DNA of 64,000 bases from Enterocloster asparagiformis. Lineage in GTDB: Bacteria > Bacillota > Clostridia > Lachnospirales > Lachnospiraceae. Shown here piece after piece: positions 43,601 through 52,995 of the stretch. The stretch is taken from NCBI GenBank assembly GCA_018380885.1, contig JAGZSY010000004.1, positions 62,001 to 126,000 of the forward strand. The letters are read 5' to 3'. Below the pieces are notes generated by a model that saw nothing but the letters and a program-made list of their open reading frames with translations, was not told the DNA's origin and did no database searches. Made by a program: the position numbers and the translations under genes. Position 1 is the first letter of the stretch. Each line of letters opens with the position of its first letter.

Positions 43601-46600
43601 GCAGCACGTTGGAGCCGAAACGGGATGAACATGGCAATCCGGTATACCAGACGGCCAGAGGCGGGGAGTACAAGACCGACGCCGACGGTAACCCTGTTGT
43701 GCGGGAATTATCCGACCACTCAAAGCCCCAGGCAGAAACAGTGAGCTACCGCTTTCGTATAAGCGGATATCCGCGAGGGGAGGCTGAGCCGGAGGACATC
43801 ACCCGGTGGCAGGAGCCCACAGGGGATTTCGATTATCTGCGGGACGAAGTAAACGGGATGCTGTGGGCGGCCGGGTACAGGGAGTTGAGGGAAGAGGACG
43901 GCCCGCCCTGGTTTAACCTGAAATTGGCCGGGAACACCAACTCGGAGGCGGGAACAGAGATTCTGGACTGGTTCACAGAGCACAACACATGGGACAGCGC
44001 TGCCGTGCACTCGGTTTATGAGGAGAATGGCGATCTGTACGCGCGCCTTTACTACGACTACTCCAAGACAGATGAGGCGTACCCGGCCTTCTATGACGCG
44101 CTGAACCGGAAGCTCTGCATCCGCAAGGCAATGACAGTGGAAGGTAGGGCGGGAGACAGCCATTATTGGGTCCAGTATGAGAAGGGGGAGTACGCGCTCG
44201 GGGGTACGACGGCTTCGGTTAAGCACAGGAGGGAGATACCGGAGGGAACGGTGGTAGCGTTGGAGGATGAGATTGAGACGTTGATCGAGGGAGTCTATCA
44301 ACCCTCCTATGAAGTATATGAACCGGGGGAAATACTGTTGGGGACAGACGGACAGCCCGTTCCGGTGATGGAACGCGTCTACACGTACGCGGAGACGGAA
44401 CAGGCGTCGGACCGGGAGAGCCGGGAAGAGATTGCCGCTGTCCGCGATCCCGCTACCGGATATTACACGATCCATGTGGAAAATGAGACTGACTGGGATG
44501 GGGACGCTACTCCGGAGTACACCCGGTATCGGGCGGTGACGCAGCAGACCGGCATTGATTACGAAGGAGAATGGAGGCCGTACAACCGCTATCTGGTGGA
44601 GGCGGCGGGAGCCGGGGTGTCGGCCGTTGCGTCTGTTCCCGCGTTTGACGCGGGGAGCTACATTGTGACAAAGGCGCTGGTATATCCGGGACAGCTTGCG
44701 GTATACCAGGATGGCGGAACCAGGGAAAAGCCGCTGCAGGTGCTGGAGCGTGTGATCAAACAGCCGGTTCGGATAACCAAAGACATTTCCCAGGCATCCT
44801 ACGACAAGGTGAACACATACGGCTCCCGGCACAATGACCCGTTGACCGTATTGCTGGGCCTGTTCGGCGTGACGGGCGGGAATGGAGTTAAACAGTTAAG
44901 CCAGTTTAAGTTTAAATTGTACTTAAAGCGGAATCTGGAAGCAATCTATGTGGATGAGGACGGCAAAATCGTGTCGGAGGATTTGTATGATCCTGAACTA
45001 AAAGGCAGGGTCCAGACTGTTTTTGCCCCGCCAAAGGACGGGCGGGGGCGGCAGCTTTTGGAGAAAAAAGCGGATGGGACATATGATTACCGTAAGTTTT
45101 TTGCTGCCCTGGAGGCTGTCAGAAGCGGGGGCGGTTCACAAAAGGATTTTGCAGCGGAACAGTTTGCCGTCACCTATTTTGACGTGGCGGGATATAAACG
45201 GGAGTTACTTGAGGCCGAGCCGGGGCTTGGCAGCGACATCGCATACAGCCGCGCGCTGGAACGGGCGAAACGAGAGGCTGCGGACTATCTGGCCGCGTTT
45301 CAGGGGATGGAGGAAAAGCTGGCGATTTTGTGGGACAGTGATCCTGACGGCGGCGCTGACCACGACAGGACAACGCTGCAGTGCAGCACAAAAAATGGAA
45401 AGGACGATTATTACAACAGCTCGGTTATGCTGCCCTACGGCACGTACGTGATTGTGGAGCAGACCCCGTTGGGGCTGGAATACGAGCTGGCCAACCGGCA
45501 CTACCAGCGGGATTATCCCAAGGAGATCACGCTGCCCTTTGCGCCGGATATCGCAATGGACCAAAATACCGGCGAGACGGTTTTGGACGGCGGGGCCGGA
45601 AATCCATTTTTTATTTACAACAGTAAAGATCGGCCGGAGGACCTGATCCGCAAATACAAAATCCGTTTTAACGAAGAAAATCATGTGATAAAGGCCCACA
45701 GGGCGGACGGGGATTTCCTGGTCTGGAAATACGGTTTGAAGCCGGATGAGGCCTCTGGCACACCCCGGGGAAGCGCTGTATCACGCAGTGAAATTGCGGG
45801 GATCGTGAACGGCGTTGTCTATGGCGGAAGAGAGACGGACAGCGGAGAGATGGAGGTCCGGGACAATGTGGCGGCTATGACCGGGGTGAATACAGCCGTA
45901 GACGGAAAGTACGCGGCCATGCTGGTTCCCTGGACAATCCTGGAACCCGTGGTGGATCGGGTTAACCCGGATACCGGAAATATAGAAACGCTGACGCCGT
46001 CGGGTAGCGGGGCGGACTTTAATTATGTGGCGTACGCGGCGGAGGATTTCGAGAACAAGTACGCCTCCTCCAGGCTGCGCATTGAGAAGCTGGATGGGCA
46101 GACCGGGGAGAATATAATTCATTCCGGCGCGCTGTTTCGCATTTATGCTGCCAAGCGGGACGTGGAAAAAACAGGGGCAGATACCGCGGGCGGCAGCGGG
46201 AAGGTGCTGTTCGGCGAGGCTGTGGATGTACATGGCGACCGGGTGGTGGACGCAGCCGGCCGGCCGGTACTCTACCCCAGAGTAGGACAGTCCAATGGGA
46301 GCGGAGACGACCTGCCCATTCATCTGGACAGGGAGGGGATCCCACTGTATGACGAGACGCAGCTGATCCGGCAGAAGGATATGGATGGAGCTGAGATCGG
46401 AATCTTTAAAGCATACTCTACTCTGCGGGAGGTCGCGGTTGACGGTGCGATCCGCAAGGAGAAGGTGGGATATATCGAGACTTGCGAACCGCTGGGGGCG
46501 GGTGCGTATGTACTGGTGGAAATTCAGGCGCCTGAGGGGTATACAAAAAGCCGCCCCGTGGCATTTGAGGTGTATGGGGACAGCGTGCATTATTATACAG

Positions 46601-49600
46601 AAAAACGCCATCCCAATGGAACCACGGACGGCTGGGACCGGGTTTTGGCGCGGCAGTATCAATATGCGGTTCCCATACACGGGGAGGCGGATAAGTTTGA
46701 CGTGGAAACCGTCAGCCAGATTAAAGTGGAGGATTACCCGGGCAGAGTCGAGATTTACAAGGTGGAGGACGGCGATTCGCTGGTGGGAAATGAAAACGGC
46801 CTGTCGGCAAAGGACGTTCAGGGCCGAACGGAGGCCAGCGGAGGATTTGATCACCAGATTGCGGTGAACGATGCGGGCGATCACCTGATCTATGAGGTTC
46901 GCGGCAGAAAGGAATACCTTGAGGAGCGGGGAGATGTGCGCGATATCTCATATGACCCGGAAACAGAGGAGTGGTTTGGCCGCGTGACAAAGGCCTGCGA
47001 TGAATATTCCGAGCAGATCATAGCGGGCACAGAGATGGAACTGAAGGCCCTGGATCATGTCAAACCGTTGTACGGACTGGACGGCACTTTTACCGGCAAG
47101 GGCATCCGCTTTGGCGTACCGGTTGCCGGCGCCGGGCTGGCGCTCTACCGAGGGATCGAATTGGAAAAAACAGGAAAAAATGAATACAAGGGGGTGACGG
47201 CGGTCTGGCGGGACGGAAAAGTAGCGCGTATCTTAGACCGGAATACCGGGACCCACAAGGAGATTCGGGTTACCGGGGCGGACTCCGGTCCTGGCGGGCT
47301 GGATATTTGGGATGCGGTGGACACGGATAATGATCCCGTTAATCTGTATTTCTATGATTTGCAGGCTGTGGAGACCAGATATTACGCTGAGACCGGTGAA
47401 TTGGCGGTGCTTGACAGCCGCGGCAATGAGATTTGCCGCGCGGACCCTGTGACGGGCATGGCTTACGTGTATGACGATTACGGCAGGATCATTGCGTACA
47501 CGGCGGATGAGCTGGGGCGGAAGGAGCTGGTGCGCTCCATTCAGGTAAAACGGGATGGAGACGCGGAAACGCTGTACTCGGAGAAGGTTACGGAGGACGA
47601 TGAAAACGGACTTCCGGTATTCTATAAAGACGGCTCTGTGACGTTCAAGGAGGAGCGATGGACCACGGACAGCAGCACAGGCTCGGACGGGACGCCGGAG
47701 ACATCGGGGGCGGTCCACGAGATTGCCCGCCTTCCCTTCGGCGCTTATATTTTACAGGAGGAACAGGTGCCGTATGATCAGGGCTATATCCAGCCCAGGT
47801 ACATGGGATTGATTGTCAGTGATACGGAGGAGGTGCAGAAATATTTTCTCTCCAATGAATTTACCAGGACGGCATTCTCCAAAGTGGATGTGAGGACCCA
47901 GCGGGAAATCCAGGGTGCGGAGATGACCCTCTACCGCGCCGCGGCAGACCCTGAGGGCAAGCCCGTTACGGATGAGGAGGGAAATTATATCAAAGGGGAG
48001 ACCTTTGCCCGCTGGACCAGCGGATATGAATGCGACGACAAAGGCAATCCGAAGCTCAACGCAGCAGGGGAGCGCATTCCCACGGTTGGACCGCACTGGA
48101 TCGACCATGTTCCGGTTGGCCCGTACGTTTTGGAGGAGACGGTGTGCCCCTATGACCAGGGATATGTACAAACCATGGCCATGTCCATCGATGTGCGGGA
48201 GACGGGAAATGTGCAGACCTACCGGATGGAGGACGACTTCACATCTGTGGATATCCGCAAATACGACCCGGAGCGCAAGGAAGTGCTTTACGGGGACAGC
48301 GCGGCCTTCCTGACCCTCTATCCCGCCCTGCTGGATCAGGAGGGAGTCCCTCTGATGGATGGGGAGGGAAAGCCCGCCTACAATCCGGAGGACAAAATTT
48401 TCACATTCCGCGCCGCGACCTACCGGGACGGTCAGGAGATTGCGGCTACCGGCAGGCCGACAGGGGATGCGGCGGGAAATCATCCGATCATGAAATACGA
48501 TTATAGTTACCGGCCGGTTCCCAATACCTTGCAGGGCCGTTATTACTATACGGAGAACGGGACGACCCGGATCGAGTATCTCCCGGTAGGGCATTACGTA
48601 CTGGTGGAATCCGAAAATCCGGCCGGATACGCCACGGCGCCGCCGCTGCTTTTGTCTGTCCGGGATACCGGCCACTTATCCGAGATTCAGGCGTTTGAGA
48701 TGAAAGACCGGCCGCTGACGCTGGAGGTGTCCAAGGTCAATATAACAGGAGGAAAGGAGGTAAAGGGGGCGAAAATGGCTGTCTATCAGACGGACGGCCA
48801 GGGAAACTTGTCCGAACACCCCTTTGTAATCCGCCGGCCCGGCGAGAACGGCGCATATGAGGAGACGACTTTGCGCTGGATTTCGGGGGCGGACGGGACA
48901 TATACGGCGGAGGAGCTGGAGGCCGGGGACGTGCCGGATGGATTTACGGCCGGGGATTTAAAACCTCACGTGATCCGCTATATTCCGGAGGGGGATTACA
49001 TCTTGGTGGAAGAGACAACACCCTACGGATTTCTCCAGTCGGTCCGCATCCCGTTTACGGTGGAGGACACTGAGGAAGTACAGCGGGTGGAGATGATTGA
49101 CGAGATACCCGTGGGCGAGCTGCGGGTAATTAAAACCGATGCGGATAACCCGGCGCTGCTGTTGGAGGGGGCAGAGTTTCATCTGACCAATATGACGTTG
49201 GGAAATGATTGCGGCGCTGTGGTGACGGACAAGCAGGGAACAGCGAAATTCCCGGCGCAGCCCATCGGTTATCTGGACGGCCAGGGAGAATTTGCGCCCT
49301 ACACGTACCTTTGCACAGAGACGAAAGCGGCTCCTGGCCATATGCTGACGCTGCCGGCCTATGAGTTCCAGTTTCAGTATCAGGACGACAGTACGCCGGT
49401 TCTGACGGTTGAATACCGGCCTGCCAACGATTCCAACCGGGTAAAGGTGGACAAGGTGATCCGGGATACCGGCGAGATGCTGGAAGGAGCTGAACTGCAA
49501 ATTGAGCGCGCGGGCGATCCACAGTCACCGGAGGCCAGCAAATGGGAGGTTGTGGACCGATGGGTGAGCACCAGGCAATCCCACTACAGTAAGGGATTGG

Positions 49601-52600
49601 CAGCCGGAGCTTACCGCCTGTCGGAGACCAGGACGCCGGGGGAGGGGTACCAAATTTTGGCTGAACCGATTTTGTTCACGATTGAGGACGGGATGACGCA
49701 GGTTCTCCATCTGGTTATGCCCAATGACACCACATCGGTGGATATTGAGAAAACCGTGGGTGCTTCACAAACGCTTCTGGCGGGAGCGAAGCTTGCCCTG
49801 ATCCGCAAATCCGATGGCCAGGCGGTGGACGAGTGGACGTCGGGTACGGAGGGGCCGCACCGGATTTACGGTCTTTCCGCGGGCGCTTATCTGATCCGAG
49901 AACTGGAAGCGCCGCCCGGATACCGGAGGGGAGATGACCAGGAGATCGTTGTCCGTGAAGGAAACCAAATTCAGGTGTTTCAATATGCAAACTATAAGAA
50001 GAGTTCCGGGGGAGGCGGCGGGAGCCCGGACACCCCCAGGGAGGAGTTTGTCAGCTTTCGGAAGGTTGACATAAATGGGACCGCGCTGCAAGGAGCGCAG
50101 TTTACATTTTTTAATCAGGACGGGTCTATACAGGGAATATCGGTCAGCGACAGCAACGGCGTGTTCAGGATAAAAAAGCCTGCGGACGGCACCTATACGT
50201 TCCAGGAGACAAAAGCGCCGGCGGGATATGCGCTGAACAGCCAGGTATTCAGCTTTACGGTTCTCGGCGGAGTGGTTGAAAAAGGCGTATATGAGATAAC
50301 GGACAAGCGGCTGGAGGTGCCGCTGCGCAAGCTGGACGGTGCGACAGGACAGGGGATTTTGGGCGCAACGCTGCAAGTGAGGGAGCCGGATAGCGGAAAC
50401 ATCCTGTTTAAGGCGGAGACGGACATAGACGGCCTGTCTGTGTTTTGGCCGGCCGGCCCCGGACGGTATCAGTTGGAGGAGGTATCGGCGCCTGACGGCT
50501 ATGTGAATACCGATATGCAGTTGGAGTTTACCGTGAGACCCGATGGAACCGTGGAGGGAAGCACCAGTGTATACAACTTCCGGGCGGCCAAAAAAATCGG
50601 CCGAATCACCGCATACTATAAGGCGGCACTGAGCGGGGACGGTAAGCTGCGGTTTAAACGCGAAGGGCCGGGACTTGTCAGGACAGGGGACGATACGCCT
50701 CTGGGATGGATTGCGGCGGGGATCCTGGTCTGCGCGATAGGCATTGTAGCGTCCGTCGGAGCCGCGTTGTGGAGAAGGAAAGGAAGAGACGGAGACGGAA
50801 AGGGGCCGAAAGGCCCTGGAGGAGAAAGCTCAGGGGGAGACGGCCCGGGAGGCGGCCTTGGAGGTGGTTACGGTGGAAAGTACGGGGATAATCCGGGCAG
50901 TGGCACTGCGGGTGAACGTGGAGGCAGCCCGGAAAGCGGTTACGGCGGCAGTTGCGGGGATAGTCTGAGCAATGTCTCCGCGGGTGAACGTCAAGGCTCC
51001 CCGGGAGGTGATTACGGCGGCGGCTGGGATAATCCGGGCAATATCACCGATGGTGAACTTGAAGGCAGCCCGGCAAGCGGTTACGGCTGTAACCGATTCC
51101 GCGATGCGTTTGGAAAATGGATGTTGGCTATAAACACATTTCCCAGGCAGCTTTTCCGCATTCTTTCCAGATGTTTTCTAATCACCGCCCTCCTGTTCCT
51201 CTTGCCAACAGCTTTGTCACCGGTTATGGCCGGGGAGCGGCTTTGGTTGGACATTCGGGCGGAGGCCGTGGAGGGAGCAGGAGCAGAAAGCGTAGGCGAT
51301 TCCGATGATCCCCGGCTCGGAATCCGGTGCCCGGAATTCGCTCCTGACAAAATAGTGAACGGCCAGGTGTACGTCCGCAGCCGTGTGGAACAAAAAATAA
51401 TCACCGGCTTGCCGGGCACAAGCTGCGGCAAAATCAAAACAATACTGACCGAACCGTTCTCGGATTCCCCAAAAAACCATATTCCGGCTGCGGTGATCAC
51501 AGAGGGGGACGGACGGTATGGGCTAAAGAGCTACGAAACGATACCGGCCCAAATCGGAGACAGGACGGTGGAGGTGAAAAAGCAGATCACGTATCAGGGC
51601 ATGGGGGCGGAGGAGACCGCGCCTGAGACCGCCAGGCTGGAGGTGAACGATCCGGTGACGGGAGCTTTGAGCAGCGCGATCATGCCGATTCTGAGCAGTC
51701 GATTTTTCAATGAGCGATGGGTAGACGGCCTGTATCTGAGGGCGGTCGCTGAGGACTGCGGCGCCGGGCTTTTTCTGCTGGGAAATACGCTGGTTGAGGT
51801 GTGCGGGGAGGAATTGCCACCGGATCTGGGGCCGGCGCTGGTCGAATCTCTTGGGTTATCCGCCGACAGCTTTCAGATTACGGAAATCAGCTGGGATGGG
51901 CCTGCATATGAGGCGGGCGGCACGCTGAACAGGCGCCTGGCTGCCAGGGGAAAGCGTCTGGTACGGGATTGCGAAGCAATATATGGAGGGACGGCAGCGC
52001 TGCGCCCTCTGGACGGACAGCAGATTCAGGCGGTTTACACGGAATTGGAACCGGGCCGGGCGTGGGGGACGGAACAGGAAATACCTCCTGATGCCGACAC
52101 GGGCCGCCGGATATTGGAATATACGGCTGTCTATGAGCGGTCCGGGATGAGGGAGGAGGATTACATGTCAAAAGAGGGCGCAAGGCATGGCGCTGTACAG
52201 TATATTCCGGGAGTTCTGGCGGTTCTTTTTTCCGCAGGCCTGATTATTTTCTGCGCGGCGGCCGTCCGGGCGGAATGCGATTACCGGAAGGGGCAGGAGA
52301 CCTACGAGGCGGTCAGAGGCCTGGCCAACGCCGTTTCCGGGGAAAGTGCGGTGCACAGGAACCCGGCCCGGTCCGCGGCAATTCAGGGAGTGAGACGGCG
52401 GAAAGAGGCCGGGACCCAGGGGGAGGACAGTGTTTCTCTGCCACATATTCTGGAAGAACCCCTGCGGGAGATGAACCCGGAATACTGTTTCTGGATTTAT
52501 ATACCGGGTACGCGCATCAATTATCCGGTGGCGCGCCACTGCGATAATCAATTTTATCTCAGCCACAGATTTGACGGGAATAAGGGTATATGCGGCAGCA

Positions 52601-52995
52601 TTTTTGCCGACTGCAGCGAGGAACCGTTTATCGGGCCGGAGACGCTGGTATACGGCCACAATATGAAGGACGGCACAATGTTTGCCGATTTGAAGCATTA
52701 TATAGATGAGGAGTTCCGGGCGGAGCATCGGAGTATCTATATTTATGACCGCGGAGCTTGGAGCAGCTACCTGGTGGAGACGTGCGCTGTCATGGGAGAG
52801 GGCACGCTGCCGGAACGCGAACATGAGAGGGTGCTTGAACGATTTGAACGGCAGGATGAAGAAGAGCGGGCGGAGCGGGACCCGTCCGGGGATCGCCTAA
52901 TGGAAGTAAAAAAGCTGACGCTGATCACCTGTCACGGAGAAGGCCAAAGGCTGGTTGTCCGTGCGGCCATGTGCAAAGAGGAGGCGGGATTATGA
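40627..52995 (+). CDS. Giant thioester adhesin fused to a second membrane protein and a class B-type sortase
   Basis: One frame of 4122 residues without a stop. Start ATG 40627 (AAAGGGGGG site) opens a signal peptide ending near TYADS. Residues 60-250 look like a thioester (TQXA) domain: Cys75 in TFCLEPG, Gln136 in YAVVQTYIW. From about 330 to 3300 there are roughly a dozen Cna_B/SpaA-like modules, each with a K-x-D opening, GAxhxLY and a Y-hLxE...PxGY close. At 3349-3390 lies a sorting-signal-like tripartite end: LVRTGDDTP, a membrane segment, WRRKGRD. A Gly-rich linker of about 100 residues, a membrane segment (3504-3535), an outer domain, a further membrane segment (about 3858-3880) and a sortase (3930-4122) follow, with His4011 (VYGHNM), Cys4102 (TLITC) and Arg4108. 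An internal ribosome site before codon 3847 may release the sortase separately. Confidence 0.88.
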   Translation: MYLLRRLKRTISFLLAVAMSAALFNIPTYADSDTVKIWPRLIIFANKDFTVFGKTHHTMSYYQEGTSPGAQPTFCLEPGKKLPDGSPASYRIYTATGDETIPGVGSSDKFVPITLAYEWIQHSSNIRDTVSYAVVQTYIWGCVGGYAEDWEVQEEAQRKLADILKDNRVLSEFEDLRHFVETGIEEYSNLSWGGLPEWSGTKQMMSLKDGTYILTLDIKKCPQLKDVVWSFPDANWSYQVNGNQLVFQYNGPKNPEGEVRSSDLYGLDNKYYAYIFTPGDGEKLQHQVGRFANEEIPVQAYFIVGDFIKLQGSVNFTPYRHTERFDAHYNISLEKYCAETNQPLEGAMFNIWEDFDRSQLSGHRYREGSPDGRRGCLYDNALEPFPSERHICDTITTDQNGRGQHRDVRSYRYSKTYCTGHPAPEWVDIPEEEYDEETGECTNEGEIEAAEAENERLHELWMAQQEQCEETCDFHVGNVDEENHDYDYSAQEEMLEDRDETYKKFIHLEYLYSLEEKTARTGYILHGRHSDDQNVEVISVSSAENEGSARLAEMNRVLESEAETEESRSQPISDRELKRLVFAVTAPKLKLEELRLVDDIRPQTVTASASSADRNDRGEPDDVTASKSQADRSILIDEGDEDEEDIEEDTVPGSYRYIWKRVEQPRMAAATAAEAVPDEEEAQAGSLIPESWGPAFVRLALGYLGQRRDVEISDAFPDFTDDDLDGMETDGYGDPSGLLYTFKVWDHRTEGELHINKRDLDLYRSDPEHSYGRTQGDATLEGAVYGLFAAQDLQHPDGKTGVVYSRNDLVAVASTDVNGDASFLVFTENPGTRLDPDGNLAVAEGAAGAWNLYNGAAITSSSCGFGTISYPDYAAENGGQWIGRPLLMGSYYVRELSRSEGYELSVQGILSAETNREARGNGVVAEAGSARVSAGLSDYNDMNADGSWNDFIVETYRTGDGYDVVVAGYPAGTRFYRMGVEQIVETVQTITGSTLEPKRDEHGNPVYQTARGGEYKTDADGNPVVRELSDHSKPQAETVSYRFRISGYPRGEAEPEDITRWQEPTGDFDYLRDEVNGMLWAAGYRELREEDGPPWFNLKLAGNTNSEAGTEILDWFTEHNTWDSAAVHSVYEENGDLYARLYYDYSKTDEAYPAFYDALNRKLCIRKAMTVEGRAGDSHYWVQYEKGEYALGGTTASVKHRREIPEGTVVALEDEIETLIEGVYQPSYEVYEPGEILLGTDGQPVPVMERVYTYAETEQASDRESREEIAAVRDPATGYYTIHVENETDWDGDATPEYTRYRAVTQQTGIDYEGEWRPYNRYLVEAAGAGVSAVASVPAFDAGSYIVTKALVYPGQLAVYQDGGTREKPLQVLERVIKQPVRITKDISQASYDKVNTYGSRHNDPLTVLLGLFGVTGGNGVKQLSQFKFKLYLKRNLEAIYVDEDGKIVSEDLYDPELKGRVQTVFAPPKDGRGRQLLEKKADGTYDYRKFFAALEAVRSGGGSQKDFAAEQFAVTYFDVAGYKRELLEAEPGLGSDIAYSRALERAKREAADYLAAFQGMEEKLAILWDSDPDGGADHDRTTLQCSTKNGKDDYYNSSVMLPYGTYVIVEQTPLGLEYELANRHYQRDYPKEITLPFAPDIAMDQNTGETVLDGGAGNPFFIYNSKDRPEDLIRKYKIRFNEENHVIKAHRADGDFLVWKYGLKPDEASGTPRGSAVSRSEIAGIVNGVVYGGRETDSGEMEVRDNVAAMTGVNTAVDGKYAAMLVPWTILEPVVDRVNPDTGNIETLTPSGSGADFNYVAYAAEDFENKYASSRLRIEKLDGQTGENIIHSGALFRIYAAKRDVEKTGADTAGGSGKVLFGEAVDVHGDRVVDAAGRPVLYPRVGQSNGSGDDLPIHLDREGIPLYDETQLIRQKDMDGAEIGIFKAYSTLREVAVDGAIRKEKVGYIETCEPLGAGAYVLVEIQAPEGYTKSRPVAFEVYGDSVHYYTEKRHPNGTTDGWDRVLARQYQYAVPIHGEADKFDVETVSQIKVEDYPGRVEIYKVEDGDSLVGNENGLSAKDVQGRTEASGGFDHQIAVNDAGDHLIYEVRGRKEYLEERGDVRDISYDPETEEWFGRVTKACDEYSEQIIAGTEMELKALDHVKPLYGLDGTFTGKGIRFGVPVAGAGLALYRGIELEKTGKNEYKGVTAVWRDGKVARILDRNTGTHKEIRVTGADSGPGGLDIWDAVDTDNDPVNLYFYDLQAVETRYYAETGELAVLDSRGNEICRADPVTGMAYVYDDYGRIIAYTADELGRKELVRSIQVKRDGDAETLYSEKVTEDDENGLPVFYKDGSVTFKEERWTTDSSTGSDGTPETSGAVHEIARLPFGAYILQEEQVPYDQGYIQPRYMGLIVSDTEEVQKYFLSNEFTRTAFSKVDVRTQREIQGAEMTLYRAAADPEGKPVTDEEGNYIKGETFARWTSGYECDDKGNPKLNAAGERIPTVGPHWIDHVPVGPYVLEETVCPYDQGYVQTMAMSIDVRETGNVQTYRMEDDFTSVDIRKYDPERKEVLYGDSAAFLTLYPALLDQEGVPLMDGEGKPAYNPEDKIFTFRAATYRDGQEIAATGRPTGDAAGNHPIMKYDYSYRPVPNTLQGRYYYTENGTTRIEYLPVGHYVLVESENPAGYATAPPLLLSVRDTGHLSEIQAFEMKDRPLTLEVSKVNITGGKEVKGAKMAVYQTDGQGNLSEHPFVIRRPGENGAYEETTLRWISGADGTYTAEELEAGDVPDGFTAGDLKPHVIRYIPEGDYILVEETTPYGFLQSVRIPFTVEDTEEVQRVEMIDEIPVGELRVIKTDADNPALLLEGAEFHLTNMTLGNDCGAVVTDKQGTAKFPAQPIGYLDGQGEFAPYTYLCTETKAAPGHMLTLPAYEFQFQYQDDSTPVLTVEYRPANDSNRVKVDKVIRDTGEMLEGAELQIERAGDPQSPEASKWEVVDRWVSTRQSHYSKGLAAGAYRLSETRTPGEGYQILAEPILFTIEDGMTQVLHLVMPNDTTSVDIEKTVGASQTLLAGAKLALIRKSDGQAVDEWTSGTEGPHRIYGLSAGAYLIRELEAPPGYRRGDDQEIVVREGNQIQVFQYANYKKSSGGGGGSPDTPREEFVSFRKVDINGTALQGAQFTFFNQDGSIQGISVSDSNGVFRIKKPADGTYTFQETKAPAGYALNSQVFSFTVLGGVVEKGVYEITDKRLEVPLRKLDGATGQGILGATLQVREPDSGNILFKAETDIDGLSVFWPAGPGRYQLEEVSAPDGYVNTDMQLEFTVRPDGTVEGSTSVYNFRAAKKIGRITAYYKAALSGDGKLRFKREGPGLVRTGDDTPLGWIAAGILVCAIGIVASVGAALWRRKGRDGDGKGPKGPGGESSGGDGPGGGLGGGYGGKYGDNPGSGTAGERGGSPESGYGGSCGDSLSNVSAGERQGSPGGDYGGGWDNPGNITDGELEGSPASGYGCNRFRDAFGKWMLAINTFPRQLFRILSRCFLITALLFLLPTALSPVMAGERLWLDIRAEAVEGAGAESVGDSDDPRLGIRCPEFAPDKIVNGQVYVRSRVEQKIITGLPGTSCGKIKTILTEPFSDSPKNHIPAAVITEGDGRYGLKSYETIPAQIGDRTVEVKKQITYQGMGAEETAPETARLEVNDPVTGALSSAIMPILSSRFFNERWVDGLYLRAVAEDCGAGLFLLGNTLVEVCGEELPPDLGPALVESLGLSADSFQITEISWDGPAYEAGGTLNRRLAARGKRLVRDCEAIYGGTAALRPLDGQQIQAVYTELEPGRAWGTEQEIPPDADTGRRILEYTAVYERSGMREEDYMSKEGARHGAVQYIPGVLAVLFSAGLIIFCAAAVRAECDYRKGQETYEAVRGLANAVSGESAVHRNPARSAAIQGVRRRKEAGTQGEDSVSLPHILEEPLREMNPEYCFWIYIPGTRINYPVARHCDNQFYLSHRFDGNKGICGSIFADCSEEPFIGPETLVYGHNMKDGTMFADLKHYIDEEFRAEHRSIYIYDRGAWSSYLVETCAVMGEGTLPEREHERVLERFERQDEEERAERDPSGDRLMEVKKLTLITCHGEGQRLVVRAAMCKEEAGL
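50671..50790 (+). other. Embedded cell-wall sorting signal within the giant frame
   Basis: Residues 3349-3388 of the giant protein have the three parts of a sorting signal in order: GLVRTGDDTPLG (an LPXTG variant), a hydrophobic stretch of about 22 (WIAAGILVCAIGIVASVGAA), and a basic tail (WRRKGRDGDGKG). In ordinary proteins this would be the C terminus. Here about 735 residues follow. Confidence 0.65.
52151..52170 (+). promoter_or_regulatory. Internal ribosome-binding site and start for the sortase segment
   Basis: GGGAGGAGGA (52151-52160) stands four to six bases before an in-frame ATG at 52165. The segment 52165-52995 would encode a 276-residue signal-anchored sortase (MSKEGARHGAVQYIPG...). 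The site is as good as the best real gene starts in the window. Confidence 0.6.
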
